From Candidatus Colimorpha enterica (lineage in GTDB: Bacteria; Bacillota; Clostridia; Oscillospirales; CAG-272): 10,154 nucleotides of DNA. The notes below the pieces were generated by a model that did not search any database, had not been told where the DNA came from, and saw only the letters and a list, made by a program, of their open reading frames with translations. The DNA lies in contig JAGHTD010000213.1 of NCBI GenBank assembly GCA_018065475.1, positions 1 to 10,154 on the forward strand, given 5' to 3'. Shown in pieces: positions 1 through 7,624 of this stretch. A program made the position numbers and the translations under genes. Each line of letters begins with the position of its first letter. The first letter of the stretch is position 1.

Positions 1-17
1 TCACTACGGCTTCCTAA

Positions 18-143
18 ACGACCAAGGCACCGTCGACCACCAAAGCGCCGGATACCACCAAGGCGCCCGAAACGACGACAGCCCCCGAAACCACCAAGGC
101 ACCCGAGACCACTAAAGCTCCCGAGACCACCAAGGGCGGAGAA
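18..143 (+). repeat. 18-bp tandem repeat encoding TTKAPE-type linker hexapeptides
   Basis: In the frame of copy 1, seven consecutive 18-bp units encode TTKAPS, TTKAPD, TTKAPE, TTTAPE, TTKAPE, TTKAPE and a degenerate TTKGGE. The units differ at synonymous third positions, so the repeat is conserved at protein level more than at DNA level. Low-complexity Thr/Pro/charged linkers of this sort follow the lipidated Cys of Gram-positive lipoproteins and hold the enzyme away from the membrane. The other copies have linkers in the same place but with different, non-repetitive sequence. The repeat ends about 20 bases before the conserved DMETVGKTL start of the folded region. Confidence 0.85.
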
Positions 144-164
144 GACGACCCCGCCAGCTACGAT

Positions 165-1982
165 ATGGAGACGGTCGGAAAGACCCTCGTAAGTCTCGTA
201 AAGAAAGAGCATCCGGACAACGGACATCCCCGTATCATCTTCGACGACGAAAGAGTTGAGTTCTGGAAGGGCGAGATAGGCACTTATTCGATATACGACA
301 AAGAGTTCAAGGCGATGAAGAGCCATGCGACATCCCTGCTTTCGACTTCCGTTGCGGTCTATGACATCTACGACGGCATAAGACTGCTCAATATCTGCCG
401 CAAGGTCCTCGACGTTGTGCAGTACTGCGGCCTTACCTACCTCCTTACGGGAGAAGAGAAGTACGCGGAAAGAGCCGCAAAAGAGCTTGACGCCGCCGCT
501 TCTTTCCCCGACTGGAACCCCTATCACTTCCTTGACATAGGCGAGATGAGCTGTGCGTTCGGCCTCGGCTACGACTGGCTCTACGACTACCTCAGCGACG
601 CGAGAAAGGCAAAGTACCGCGAAAAGATCATCGCATACGCCTTCAATCCCGCGATGGAGGACTTCACAAACAAGGCGGGCAGAAAGAGAAGCTACAAGTG
701 GTACCAGGATAACCCCGGCGACAACTGGAAGCTCGTCTGCAACGGCGGTCTCGGTATCGCCGCCCTCGCGATCTGCGACGAGGTCAGCACGGATATCTGC
801 GAAAAGGTCCTCTATTACGGCTTCAAATGCAACCATAAGTTTATCCGCGACGCCTATCTGAAGCTCGACGGCTCCTACGTCGAGTCGCTCGGCTACTGGG
901 AGTTCGCGACCGAGTATCTCGGAATGTACTCTACCGCCCTCACCACCGCCTGCGGAACGAATCTCGACCTCACCGACTGGGAAGGACTTGAGAAGACCGG
1001 ATATTTCCCGATCATGCTCTCTTCCAACAGAAACTACTCTTTCAACTTCGGCGACGCGTCGGTAAGCTACACTGTCACCCCGCCGCTCCTCTTCCTCGGA
1101 CATGAGTTCGGAAAGAGCGACATCGGCTATTTCCGCTACAACGTCATCAAGAACGAGAATTACAGCATCTACGATATGTTCTGGCTCTATCCGGAAGATA
1201 ATTACGACAAGGTGAAGATCTCCAACGATTACGGCTCGCTCAAAGCGACCAACGCAACCTTCCGTACCGGCTGGAACAAGAGCGATATGTTCTGCGGAAT
1301 CCATTTCGGTAAGGTGGACGTTCCTCACGGACACAGCGACACCGGAACGTTCATCATCGAATACAACAACGTGAGATTCTTCGACGATCTCGGCTCCGAC
1401 GACTACAACCTCCCGAATTACAGCAAATGCTACCGCCACATCACCGAGGGACACAACACCCTTACGATGAACCCGAAGCTCACCCTCGCGGTAGGCGGAC
1501 AGAAGACGACCGGCGAATGCTACATCAGCCAGTACAAGTCCTCCGACAAGGAGAGCTTCGCCGTCTGCGATATGACCAACACCTACTTCTGCACCTCCGT
1601 CAAGAGAGGTATGAAGCTCCTCAAGGAGACCAAGACGGTCATCATCCAGGACGAGCTGAAATGCTCCGCCTCCACCGACACCTACTGGTACGGCCACACC
1701 AAGGCGAAGATCGACATTGCCGCCGACGGCAAGAGCGCAAAGCTTACCCTTAACGGCACGGTCCTCAACGCCTACATCCTCGGCGCCGACGGTGTCTTCA
1801 CCGTCACCGAGGCAAAGTCCTCCGAATGGGCGCCCAAGATCAGCGGTCAGGCGGAGAACACGGGCTACAGCCGTCTCACCGTAAACCTCAAGGGCGGCAC
1901 GGAATACACGCTGTCGATAGCGTTCGTCCCCGAAGGACAGCCCGTGCCCACCGGTATCACCGCTCTCGCGGATTGGAACTGA
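165..1982 (+). CDS. Heparinase II/III-family protein, copy 1 (signal and linker cut off by an in-frame stop)
   Basis: Putative polysaccharide lyase of the heparinase II/III superfamily: an N-terminal (alpha/alpha) toroid followed by a beta-sandwich. Counting from the ATG at 165, visible family marks are HPRIIF near the start, PGDNWKLVCNGG (N187, N193), YVESLGYW (Y244, candidate catalytic Tyr), VPHGHSD (H388, H390), DLG (D408) and EGHNTL (H430). By analogy with heparinase II these would be the catalytic Tyr/His and metal-binding His/Asp/His; that is inference. The ATG at 165 has no ribosome binding site and aligns with an internal Met of copies 2 and 3, so it is probably not the native start. 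The frame stays open back to 18 through a Thr-rich linker, where TAA at 15-17 interrupts it. Either the gene is a 5'-broken pseudogene or the stop is an edge or assembly error. Copy 2 follows after 43 bases. Family confidence is high; functionality is doubtful. Confidence 0.8.
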   Translation: METVGKTLVSLVKKEHPDNGHPRIIFDDERVEFWKGEIGTYSIYDKEFKAMKSHATSLLSTSVAVYDIYDGIRLLNICRKVLDVVQYCGLTYLLTGEEKYAERAAKELDAAASFPDWNPYHFLDIGEMSCAFGLGYDWLYDYLSDARKAKYREKIIAYAFNPAMEDFTNKAGRKRSYKWYQDNPGDNWKLVCNGGLGIAALAICDEVSTDICEKVLYYGFKCNHKFIRDAYLKLDGSYVESLGYWEFATEYLGMYSTALTTACGTNLDLTDWEGLEKTGYFPIMLSSNRNYSFNFGDASVSYTVTPPLLFLGHEFGKSDIGYFRYNVIKNENYSIYDMFWLYPEDNYDKVKISNDYGSLKATNATFRTGWNKSDMFCGIHFGKVDVPHGHSDTGTFIIEYNNVRFFDDLGSDDYNLPNYSKCYRHITEGHNTLTMNPKLTLAVGGQKTTGECYISQYKSSDKESFAVCDMTNTYFCTSVKRGMKLLKETKTVIIQDELKCSASTDTYWYGHTKAKIDIAADGKSAKLTLNGTVLNAYILGADGVFTVTEAKSSEWAPKISGQAENTGYSRLTVNLKGGTEYTLSIAFVPEGQPVPTGITALADWN

Positions 1983-1988
1983 AAAATA

Positions 1989-2004
1989 TCCGCCGAATGG
2001 CGGA
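1989..2004 (+). other. Small intergenic hairpin between copies 1 and 2
   Basis: TCCGCC-GAAT-GGCGGA forms a perfect 6-bp stem with a 4-base loop, seven bases after the stop of copy 1. No T run follows (the next bases are A/C-rich), so it is not a convincing intrinsic terminator. An RNA-stabilising or processing element is equally possible. Confidence 0.45.
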
Positions 2005-2014
2005 ACAAATAAAC

Positions 2015-2020
2015 AAGGAG
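2015..2020 (+). promoter_or_regulatory. Ribosome binding site of copy 2
   Basis: AAGGAG lies five bases upstream of the ATG at 2026, a strong Shine-Dalgarno match with normal spacing. It fixes the start of copy 2 just ahead of its lipoprotein signal. Confidence 0.8.
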
Positions 2021-2025
2021 AAACC

Positions 2026-4020
2026 ATGAAAAAGATTATTGCACTGCTTCTTGCTGCGGTAATGCTCGGCGGAGCCGTTGCCTGCACGAAGACACCGGCC
2101 GACAAACCCGACGACGACACCACCGCCGCGGGCGAACAGACCACCGCCGGCGGAGACGAGACCACTCTGCCGAAAAAGGAAGAAAAGCAGGTCGATTACG
2201 AGATGGAGACGGTCGGCAAGACCCTCGTCGAGCTCGTAAAGGAAGAACACCCCAACAACGAACATCCTCGTATCATCTTCGACAAGGAAAGAGTCGAGTT
2301 CTGGAAGGGACAGATAGGCAAGTTCTCCGTATTCGATAAGGAATACAGAGCGATGAAGAAGACCGCCAACACTTACCTCACGAAGCCCGTTCAGGAATAT
2401 GACATTTACGACGGTATCAGACTTCTCAATATCTGCCGTAACGTCCTTGCGACCGTCCAGTACTGCGCCCTCACCTACCTCCTCTCCGGTCAGGAGAAGT
2501 TTGCGGAGAGAGCCGCGCAGGAGCTTGACGCCGCCGCCGCTTTCCCGGACTGGAACCCCTATCACTTCCTTGACGTAGGCGAGATGAGCTGCGCGTTCGG
2601 TATCGGTTACGACTGGCTCTACGACTACCTCAGCGAAGAGAGAAAGGCAACCTACCGCGAGAAGATCATCGAATACGCCTTCAAGCCCGCACAGCAGGAC
2701 TTCGGCAACAAGATCCGCAAGAGAAGCTACAAGTGGTACCAGGACACCCCCGGTGACAACTGGAAGCTCGTCTGCAACGGCGGTCTCGGCATCGCCGCTC
2801 TCGCGATCTGCGACGACGTTACCGATTCAAACATCTGCGAGGAAGTCCTCTACTACGGCTTCAAGAGCTGCCATAAGTTCATCCGTGACGCTTACATGGA
2901 GCTTGACGGCTCCTATGTCGAGTCCCTCGGCTACTGGGAGTACGCTACCGAATACCTCGGAATGTATTCGACGGCTCTCTCCACCGCCTGCGGAACGAAC
3001 CTCGACCTCACCGACTGGATCGGACTTGAAAAGACGGGATATTTCCCGCTCATGCTGTCCTCCAACAGATTCTATTCCTTCAACTTCGGTGACGCGGGCG
3101 TAAGCTACACCCTTACCGCGCCCCTCCTCTTCCTCGGACACGAGTTCAACCGTCCCGACATCGGATACTTCCGTTATCAGCTCATACAGGACGGCACATA
3201 CGGTATCTACGATATGTTCTGGCTCTATCCGGAAGACAACTTCGAGGAAGTCGAAGTCCCCAACGACTACGGCTCGCTTGAAGCGACAAACGCAACCTTC
3301 CGTACCGGCTGGGCAAAGGAGGATATGTTCTGCGGAATCCATTTCGGCAAGAACGACGTTCCTCACGGCCACAGCGATATGGGAACCTTCATCCTTGAAT
3401 ACAACAACGTGAGATTCTTCGACGATCTCGGCTCCGACGACTACAACCTCAACGGTTACGGCGTCTGCTACCGTCACATCTCGGAGGGACACAACACTCT
3501 GACGATGAACCCGAAGCTCACGCTTGCGGGAGGCGGTCAGAAGAGCACCGGTGAAAGCTACATCAGCCAGTACAAGTCGGCTGACGACGAGAGCTTCGCG
3601 GTCTGCGATATGACAAACGCATATTTCTGCGAATCCGTCAAGAGAGGCATGAAGCTCATAAAGGGCACGAAGACAGTCATCATCCAGGATGAGATCGTCT
3701 GCAAGGACACCGACGACATCTATTGGTTCGGTCATACCAAGGCGACGATCGACATTTCCGAGGACGGCAAGACCGCAAAGCTCACCATCGGCGATACTGT
3801 CATCAACGCCTACATCCTCGGCGAGGACGGAACCTTCTTCATCAAGACTGCGAAATCGACCGAATGGTCGCCGAAGGTAGAGGGACAGGCGGAGAACACC
3901 GGTTACGCCCGTCTTTCCGTCAACCTCAAGGGAAAGACGTCCTATACTCTTTCGATCGCATTTGTTCCCGAAGGGCAGACTGCGCCCACAGGTGTTACTC
4001 CCCTCGCAAACTGGAACTGA
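2026..4020 (+). CDS. Heparinase II/III-family lipoprotein, copy 2 (intact)
   Basis: Intact 664-residue putative polysaccharide lyase and the best reference copy in the array. MKKIIALLLAAVMLGGAVAC is a lipoprotein signal with the lipidated Cys at 20. Residues 21-55 form a Thr/Asp/Lys/Glu-rich linker. The folded part begins near V56 (VDYEMETVGKTL), and HPRIIF follows shortly after. The toroid contains PGDNWKLVCNGG (N245, N251) and YVESLGYWEYA (Y303, candidate catalytic Tyr). The C-terminal half contains VPHGHSDMGTF (H447, H449), FFDDLG (D467) and SEGHNTL (H489). In heparinase II-type enzymes such residues form the Tyr/His beta-elimination site and a structural metal site; the mapping here is by motif only. 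The product is expected on the outer face of the membrane. Substrate is unknown; glycosaminoglycan, alginate or another uronate polymer are all possible. Translation is set by AAGGAG at 2015-2020. A strong double hairpin follows its stop, suggesting a transcript end or processing site. Confidence 0.9.
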   Translation: MKKIIALLLAAVMLGGAVACTKTPADKPDDDTTAAGEQTTAGGDETTLPKKEEKQVDYEMETVGKTLVELVKEEHPNNEHPRIIFDKERVEFWKGQIGKFSVFDKEYRAMKKTANTYLTKPVQEYDIYDGIRLLNICRNVLATVQYCALTYLLSGQEKFAERAAQELDAAAAFPDWNPYHFLDVGEMSCAFGIGYDWLYDYLSEERKATYREKIIEYAFKPAQQDFGNKIRKRSYKWYQDTPGDNWKLVCNGGLGIAALAICDDVTDSNICEEVLYYGFKSCHKFIRDAYMELDGSYVESLGYWEYATEYLGMYSTALSTACGTNLDLTDWIGLEKTGYFPLMLSSNRFYSFNFGDAGVSYTLTAPLLFLGHEFNRPDIGYFRYQLIQDGTYGIYDMFWLYPEDNFEEVEVPNDYGSLEATNATFRTGWAKEDMFCGIHFGKNDVPHGHSDMGTFILEYNNVRFFDDLGSDDYNLNGYGVCYRHISEGHNTLTMNPKLTLAGGGQKSTGESYISQYKSADDESFAVCDMTNAYFCESVKRGMKLIKGTKTVIIQDEIVCKDTDDIYWFGHTKATIDISEDGKTAKLTIGDTVINAYILGEDGTFFIKTAKSTEWSPKVEGQAENTGYARLSVNLKGKTSYTLSIAFVPEGQTAPTGVTPLANWN

Positions 4021-4037
4021 TAACCTTATAATACAAC

Positions 4038-4065
4038 CCCGCCGGGACGTTTTTGCCCCGGCGGG
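4038..4065 (+). terminator. Strong GC hairpin after copy 2
   Basis: CCCGCCGGG pairs perfectly with CCCGGCGGG over 9 bp, with a 10-base loop (4047-4056) that contains five Ts. It starts 18 bases after the stop of copy 2. No T run follows the 3' arm, so it may be an imperfect terminator, an attenuator or an mRNA end-protecting structure. It is the strongest stem in the window. Confidence 0.55.
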
Positions 4066-4067
4066 CA

Positions 4068-4084
4068 AGCCCTTTTGAAGGGCT
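4068..4084 (+). other. Second hairpin adjacent to the copy 2 terminator-like stem
   Basis: AGCCCTT-TTG-AAGGGCT is a perfect 7-bp stem with a 3-base loop, only two bases downstream of the larger hairpin. Two stacked stems between copies 2 and 3 suggest a real transcript boundary or a regulatory leader for copy 3. No T tract follows, so a terminator role is not proven. Confidence 0.45.
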
Positions 4085-4092
4085 CCCGTCAG

Positions 4093-4108
4093 ATATAGTA
4101 TATATAAT
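4093..4108 (+). promoter_or_regulatory. TA-rich stretch, possible -10 region for copy 3
   Basis: This TA-rich stretch contains TATAGT (4094-4099) and TATAAT (4103-4108) and abuts the ATGATG of copy 3. It stands out from the GC-rich surroundings. If TATAGT is a -10 box, transcription would begin near 4106 and give an almost leaderless mRNA, which would fit the missing Shine-Dalgarno. No good -35 box is visible at standard spacing. Confidence 0.3.
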
Positions 4109-6113
4109 GATGAAAAAACTCATATCCTTACTGCTCGCCGCGGCGATTCTTTGCGGGATCACCGCCTGTGCAGGCAATCATACGACGGAAGACGGAACCG
4201 CCTCCGCCGACGGCACACAGGAGGGAACGGTCACCTCTTCCGACGAAACGTCGGAGGAAACGACCGGCAAAAAAGAGAAAATGGTCGATTACGAAATGGA
4301 GACCGTCGGCAGTACGCTCGTCGGTCTCGTGAAAGAAGAACACCCGGACAACGAACATCCCCGTATCATCTTCGACAAGGAGAGAGTGGCTTTCTGGAAG
4401 AGCCAGATCGGCACTCAGTCGGTTTACGACAAGGAATACAGGGCGATGAAAAAGGCGGCAAACGGCTGGCTTCTCAACGATTCCCTGCCGAAATACGACA
4501 CCTACGACGACGTGAACTTCCTCATCATCAGCCGTGAGGTCTTAAGCTGCGTGGAATACTGCGCGCTTACCTATCTTCTCACGGGAGAGGAGCAGTTCGC
4601 GGAGAGGGCGGCAAAGGAGCTTGACGCCGCGGCGGCGTTCGCCGACTGGAAGCCGTATCACTTCCTCAATATCGGCGAGATGGCAAACGCCTTCGGCCTC
4701 GGTTACGACTGGCTTTACGACTATCTGAGCGACGAAAGAAAAGAAGCGTACCGTAACGCGGTCATAAAGTCCGGCTTCGACCCGGCGATGAAGGACTACG
4801 AGAACAAGCTGAGAAAACGCAGCTACAAGTGGTATCAGGACACCCCGGGAGACAACTGGAAGCTCGTCTGCAACGGAGGTCTTTCTGTCGCAGCGCTTGC
4901 GATGTGCGACGAGATAAGCTCGGATATATGCGAAAAGGTGCTTTACTACTCCTTCGTGAGCAGTCACAAGTTCATCCGCGACGCATACAGCAGTGACGAC
5001 GGAAGCTACGTCGAAGGCACCACCTACTGGACCTACGCGACGCTGTATCTCGGGATGTACTCCACGGCGCTTATGACGGCGTGCGGGACGAATCTCGACC
5101 TCACCGACTGGATCGGGCTTGAAAAGACGGGATATTTCCCGATAATGCTTTCGTCAAACACTCTCCGTTCCTTCAACTTCGGCGACGCGGAATCGGTGAA
5201 TATGGTCCATCCCAACCTCCTTTTCCTCGGTCACGAATTCGGCAGATCCGATATAGGATATTTCAGATACGATTATATCAAGGGCGGATCGACCGATATT
5301 TACGATATATTCTGGCTCTATCCGGAAGATAACTACGAAGGAACAGAAGTCCCCTGCGATTACGGCGAGATCGGCGTCACAAACGCCACCTTCCGCACCG
5401 GCTGGGATAAGAACGATATGTTCTGCGGAATACATTTCGGCAAGAACGCCGTTCCCCACGGCCACAGCGACATGGGGACGTTCATCATAGAATACAAGAA
5501 CAGAAGATTTTTCGAGGATCTCGGAGCTGACGGCTACGGCCTCGATAATTACCGTCTCTGCTACCGATGCAGTGCCGAGGGACACAATACCCTCGTGTTC
5601 AACCCCTTAGAAACCCTCGGCGAGGGCGGGCAGAAGAGCAGCGGCGAAAGCTACATAAGTCAGTATAAGTCCTCCGACGCCGAGAGCTTCGCCGTCTGCG
5701 ATATGACGGGTGCGTATTGGGCAAAATCGGTGAAAAGAGGGCTGAAACTGCTGAAGAACAGCAAGACGGTCATCCTTCAGGACGAAATAGAATGCGGCGC
5801 GGAGGATGAGATATATTGGTTCGGTCAGACCACGGCGGAGATCACGGTCTCCGACGACGGAAAGACCGCAAAGCTGAAGATCTCCGACGCAACGGTTTAT
5901 GCTTACATCCTCGGCGGGGACGGGACGTTTTCCGTCACGGAGGCGAAGTCCTCCGAATGGTCGCCGAAGATAAGCGGGCAGGCACAGAATGCGGGATTCC
6001 GCCGTCTGACGGTCAGAATGAGCGGAAAAACGTCCTACACTCTGTCGATAGCGTTCGTCCCCGAAGGGGAAAACGCTCCCGAGGGCATAAAGTCTCTCTC
6101 GGACTGGAAATAA
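4107..6113 (+). CDS. Heparinase II/III-family lipoprotein, copy 3 (intact, no Shine-Dalgarno)
   Basis: Intact 668-residue paralogue. The signal MMKKLISLLLAAAILCGITA precedes Cys21 in a lipobox (ITAC); a Thr/Ser/Asp/Glu-rich linker then runs to the conserved VDYEMETVG. Key residues by motif: PGDNWKLVCNGG (N250), YVEGTTYWTYA (Y307, candidate catalytic Tyr), VPHGHSD (H451, H453), FFEDLG (D471) and AEGHNTL (H493). All core residues are present. It differs from its siblings by YRCSAEGHN where the others read YRH, and by two extra residues near WLLNDSLPKYD. Two adjacent ATGs (4107, 4110) could start it; either gives the MKK signal expected from copies 2 and 4. A TTG-started extension to 4053 runs through the hairpins and is unlikely. 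Unlike copies 2, 4 and 6 there is no AGGAG upstream, so translation may be leaderless or weak. It is expected as a surface lipoprotein; substrate unknown. Confidence 0.88.
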   Translation: MMKKLISLLLAAAILCGITACAGNHTTEDGTASADGTQEGTVTSSDETSEETTGKKEKMVDYEMETVGSTLVGLVKEEHPDNEHPRIIFDKERVAFWKSQIGTQSVYDKEYRAMKKAANGWLLNDSLPKYDTYDDVNFLIISREVLSCVEYCALTYLLTGEEQFAERAAKELDAAAAFADWKPYHFLNIGEMANAFGLGYDWLYDYLSDERKEAYRNAVIKSGFDPAMKDYENKLRKRSYKWYQDTPGDNWKLVCNGGLSVAALAMCDEISSDICEKVLYYSFVSSHKFIRDAYSSDDGSYVEGTTYWTYATLYLGMYSTALMTACGTNLDLTDWIGLEKTGYFPIMLSSNTLRSFNFGDAESVNMVHPNLLFLGHEFGRSDIGYFRYDYIKGGSTDIYDIFWLYPEDNYEGTEVPCDYGEIGVTNATFRTGWDKNDMFCGIHFGKNAVPHGHSDMGTFIIEYKNRRFFEDLGADGYGLDNYRLCYRCSAEGHNTLVFNPLETLGEGGQKSSGESYISQYKSSDAESFAVCDMTGAYWAKSVKRGLKLLKNSKTVILQDEIECGAEDEIYWFGQTTAEITVSDDGKTAKLKISDATVYAYILGGDGTFSVTEAKSSEWSPKISGQAQNAGFRRLTVRMSGKTSYTLSIAFVPEGENAPEGIKSLSDWK

Positions 6114-6115
6114 TA

Positions 6116-6135
6116 TCCGGTGTTCCGACGCCGGA
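6116..6135 (+). other. Intergenic hairpin between copies 3 and 4
   Basis: TCCGGTG-TTCCGA-CGCCGGA forms a 7-bp stem with one G-T pair, directly after the stop of copy 3. The following bases are ATAATACAGG, with no T run, so it is a poor terminator candidate. It sits in the same place as the hairpin between copies 1 and 2, hinting at an ancestral spacer element. Confidence 0.4.
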
Positions 6136-6142
6136 ATAATAC

Positions 6143-6147
6143 AGGAG
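6143..6147 (+). promoter_or_regulatory. Ribosome binding site of copy 4
   Basis: AGGAG lies seven bases upstream of the ATG at 6155. Together with the lipoprotein signal that follows, it shows that the 5' end of copy 4 is intact even though the gene is interrupted later. Confidence 0.75.
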
Positions 6148-6154
6148 AAAAGAT

Positions 6155-7564
6155 ATGAAAAAACTGATAGCCGTTTTACTGACGGCGGCATTCCTGCTCG
6201 GCACCGCCGCCTGCACGAAGACTCCCGCGGACGTCACCGACGACACCACGGCGGGCTCGGGAACCTCTGCCGACACCTCGTCGGGCGAGATCACCGGAAA
6301 ACCCGAAAAGCAGGTCGAGTACGATATGGCAACGGTCGGCAAGACGCTCGTTGACCTCGTTCTCGAAGAGCACCCGAACAACGAACACCCACGTATCATC
6401 TTCGATAAGGACAGGGTGGCATTCTGGAAGGGTCAGATCGGAAAGTTCTCCGTATTTGACAAGGAATACAGAGCGATGAAGAAGGCGGCAAACACCTTCA
6501 TCGGCAAGGACGTCAGCGTGTATAACATCGCCGACGGGATCAGACTTCTTCCCGTCAGCCGCGCCGTGCTTTCCTGCGTCATCCACTGCGGCCTCGTTTA
6601 TCTCCTTACGGGAGACGTGAAGTTTGCCGAAAGAGCAGCCGAGGAGCTCGACGCCGCGGCGGCGTTCCCGAATTGGAACCCTCACCACTTCCTTGACGTC
6701 GGCGAGATGGCAAACGCCTTCGGTATCGGCTACGACTGGCTCTACGACTACCTCAGCCCCGAGAGAAAAGAAGCGTACCGCAAAGCGATCGTCGATTTCG
6801 GCTTCAAGCCCGCGATGGACGACTATCAGGACAAGAGCAGGGACAGAACGTACAGATGGTTCCAGGACACCCCCGGTGACAACTGGAAGCTCGTCTGCAA
6901 CGGCGGCCTTTCGGTAGCCGCGCTCGCAATCTGCGACGAGGACACCTCCGGCCTCTGCGAGACGATTCTCAACTACGCGTATCCCTCCAACTATAAGTTC
7001 ATCCGCGACGCTTACGACGAAAAGGACGGAAGCTACGTCGAGGGTTCTACCTACTGGACCTACGCCACCGAATACCTCGGAATGTACTCCACGGCGCTCA
7101 TGACCGCCTGCGGAACCAACCTCGACCTCACCGACTGGATCGGGCTTGAGAAGACGGGTTATTTCCCGATCCTCCTCTCTTCCAACCGTCTCGTTTCCTT
7201 CAACTTCGGAGACGCCGACCCCGCCAACATGACGACGCCGGAGCTCCTCTTCCTCGGACACGAGTTTGGGCGTCCCGACATCGGCTATTTCAGATACGAG
7301 AGGATAGAGAACGCCTCTTATAGCATTTACGATATGTTCTGGCTCTATCCGGAGGACGTTTTCGAGGACGTTGAAGTGCCGAACGACTACGGTGACGTCG
7401 GAGCCACCAACGCTACCTTCCGTACCGGCTGGGAAAAAGAGGACATATTCTGCGGAATACATTTCGGCAAGAACAACGTCCCCCACGATCACAGCGATAT
7501 GGGAACCTTCGGCAGCGACTACAACAACGTGAGATTCTTCGCCGATCTCGGTGCCGCCGACTAA
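6155..7564 (+). CDS. N-terminal fragment of copy 4 (lipoprotein signal plus toroid)
   Basis: This is the part of copy 4 that would actually be translated from its own ribosome binding site: 469 residues from the lipoprotein signal through the HDHSD motif to ADLGAAD. It holds the candidate catalytic Tyr (Y300) and both His of the HxH pair, but lacks the GHNTL His and the C-terminal beta-sandwich. In this family both halves contribute to the active cleft, so the fragment is probably inactive and may be unstable. If it folds, it could only be a membrane-anchored toroid. Confidence 0.5.
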   Translation: MKKLIAVLLTAAFLLGTAACTKTPADVTDDTTAGSGTSADTSSGEITGKPEKQVEYDMATVGKTLVDLVLEEHPNNEHPRIIFDKDRVAFWKGQIGKFSVFDKEYRAMKKAANTFIGKDVSVYNIADGIRLLPVSRAVLSCVIHCGLVYLLTGDVKFAERAAEELDAAAAFPNWNPHHFLDVGEMANAFGIGYDWLYDYLSPERKEAYRKAIVDFGFKPAMDDYQDKSRDRTYRWFQDTPGDNWKLVCNGGLSVAALAICDEDTSGLCETILNYAYPSNYKFIRDAYDEKDGSYVEGSTYWTYATEYLGMYSTALMTACGTNLDLTDWIGLEKTGYFPILLSSNRLVSFNFGDADPANMTTPELLFLGHEFGRPDIGYFRYERIENASYSIYDMFWLYPEDVFEDVEVPNDYGDVGATNATFRTGWEKEDIFCGIHFGKNNVPHDHSDMGTFGSDYNNVRFFADLGAAD

Positions 7565-7624
7565 AACCTCAACGGCTACAGTGTCTGCTACCGCCACATC
7601 TCGGAGGGGCACAATACTCTGACG

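Noticed and set aside
1..20. Ribosomal frameshift site explaining the stop at 15-17
   Set aside because: No canonical slippery heptamer is present, and the frame already matches the linker on both sides of the stop, so a shift would not help.
18..143. CRISPR array from the regular 18-bp repeats
   Set aside because: The units are contiguous with no spacers, vary at third codon positions and encode a linker in frame.
4053..4106. TTG-initiated N-terminal extension of copy 3
   Set aside because: It would read through the hairpin arms and push the lipoprotein signal 18 residues inward. The MKK start at 4107/4110 matches the signals of copies 2 and 4.
7562..7564. Programmed readthrough or TAA reassigned to an amino acid
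   Set aside because: Copies 3 and 5 end naturally at TAA, and the other copies at TGA. No known bacterial code reassigns TAA, and the mutation is accompanied by other damaging changes nearby.
7484..7564. Diversity-generating retroelement target in copy 4
   Set aside because: The changes are not confined to adenines of a template (for example GGC to GAT and CTT to AGC), and no reverse transcriptase or template repeat is seen in the window.
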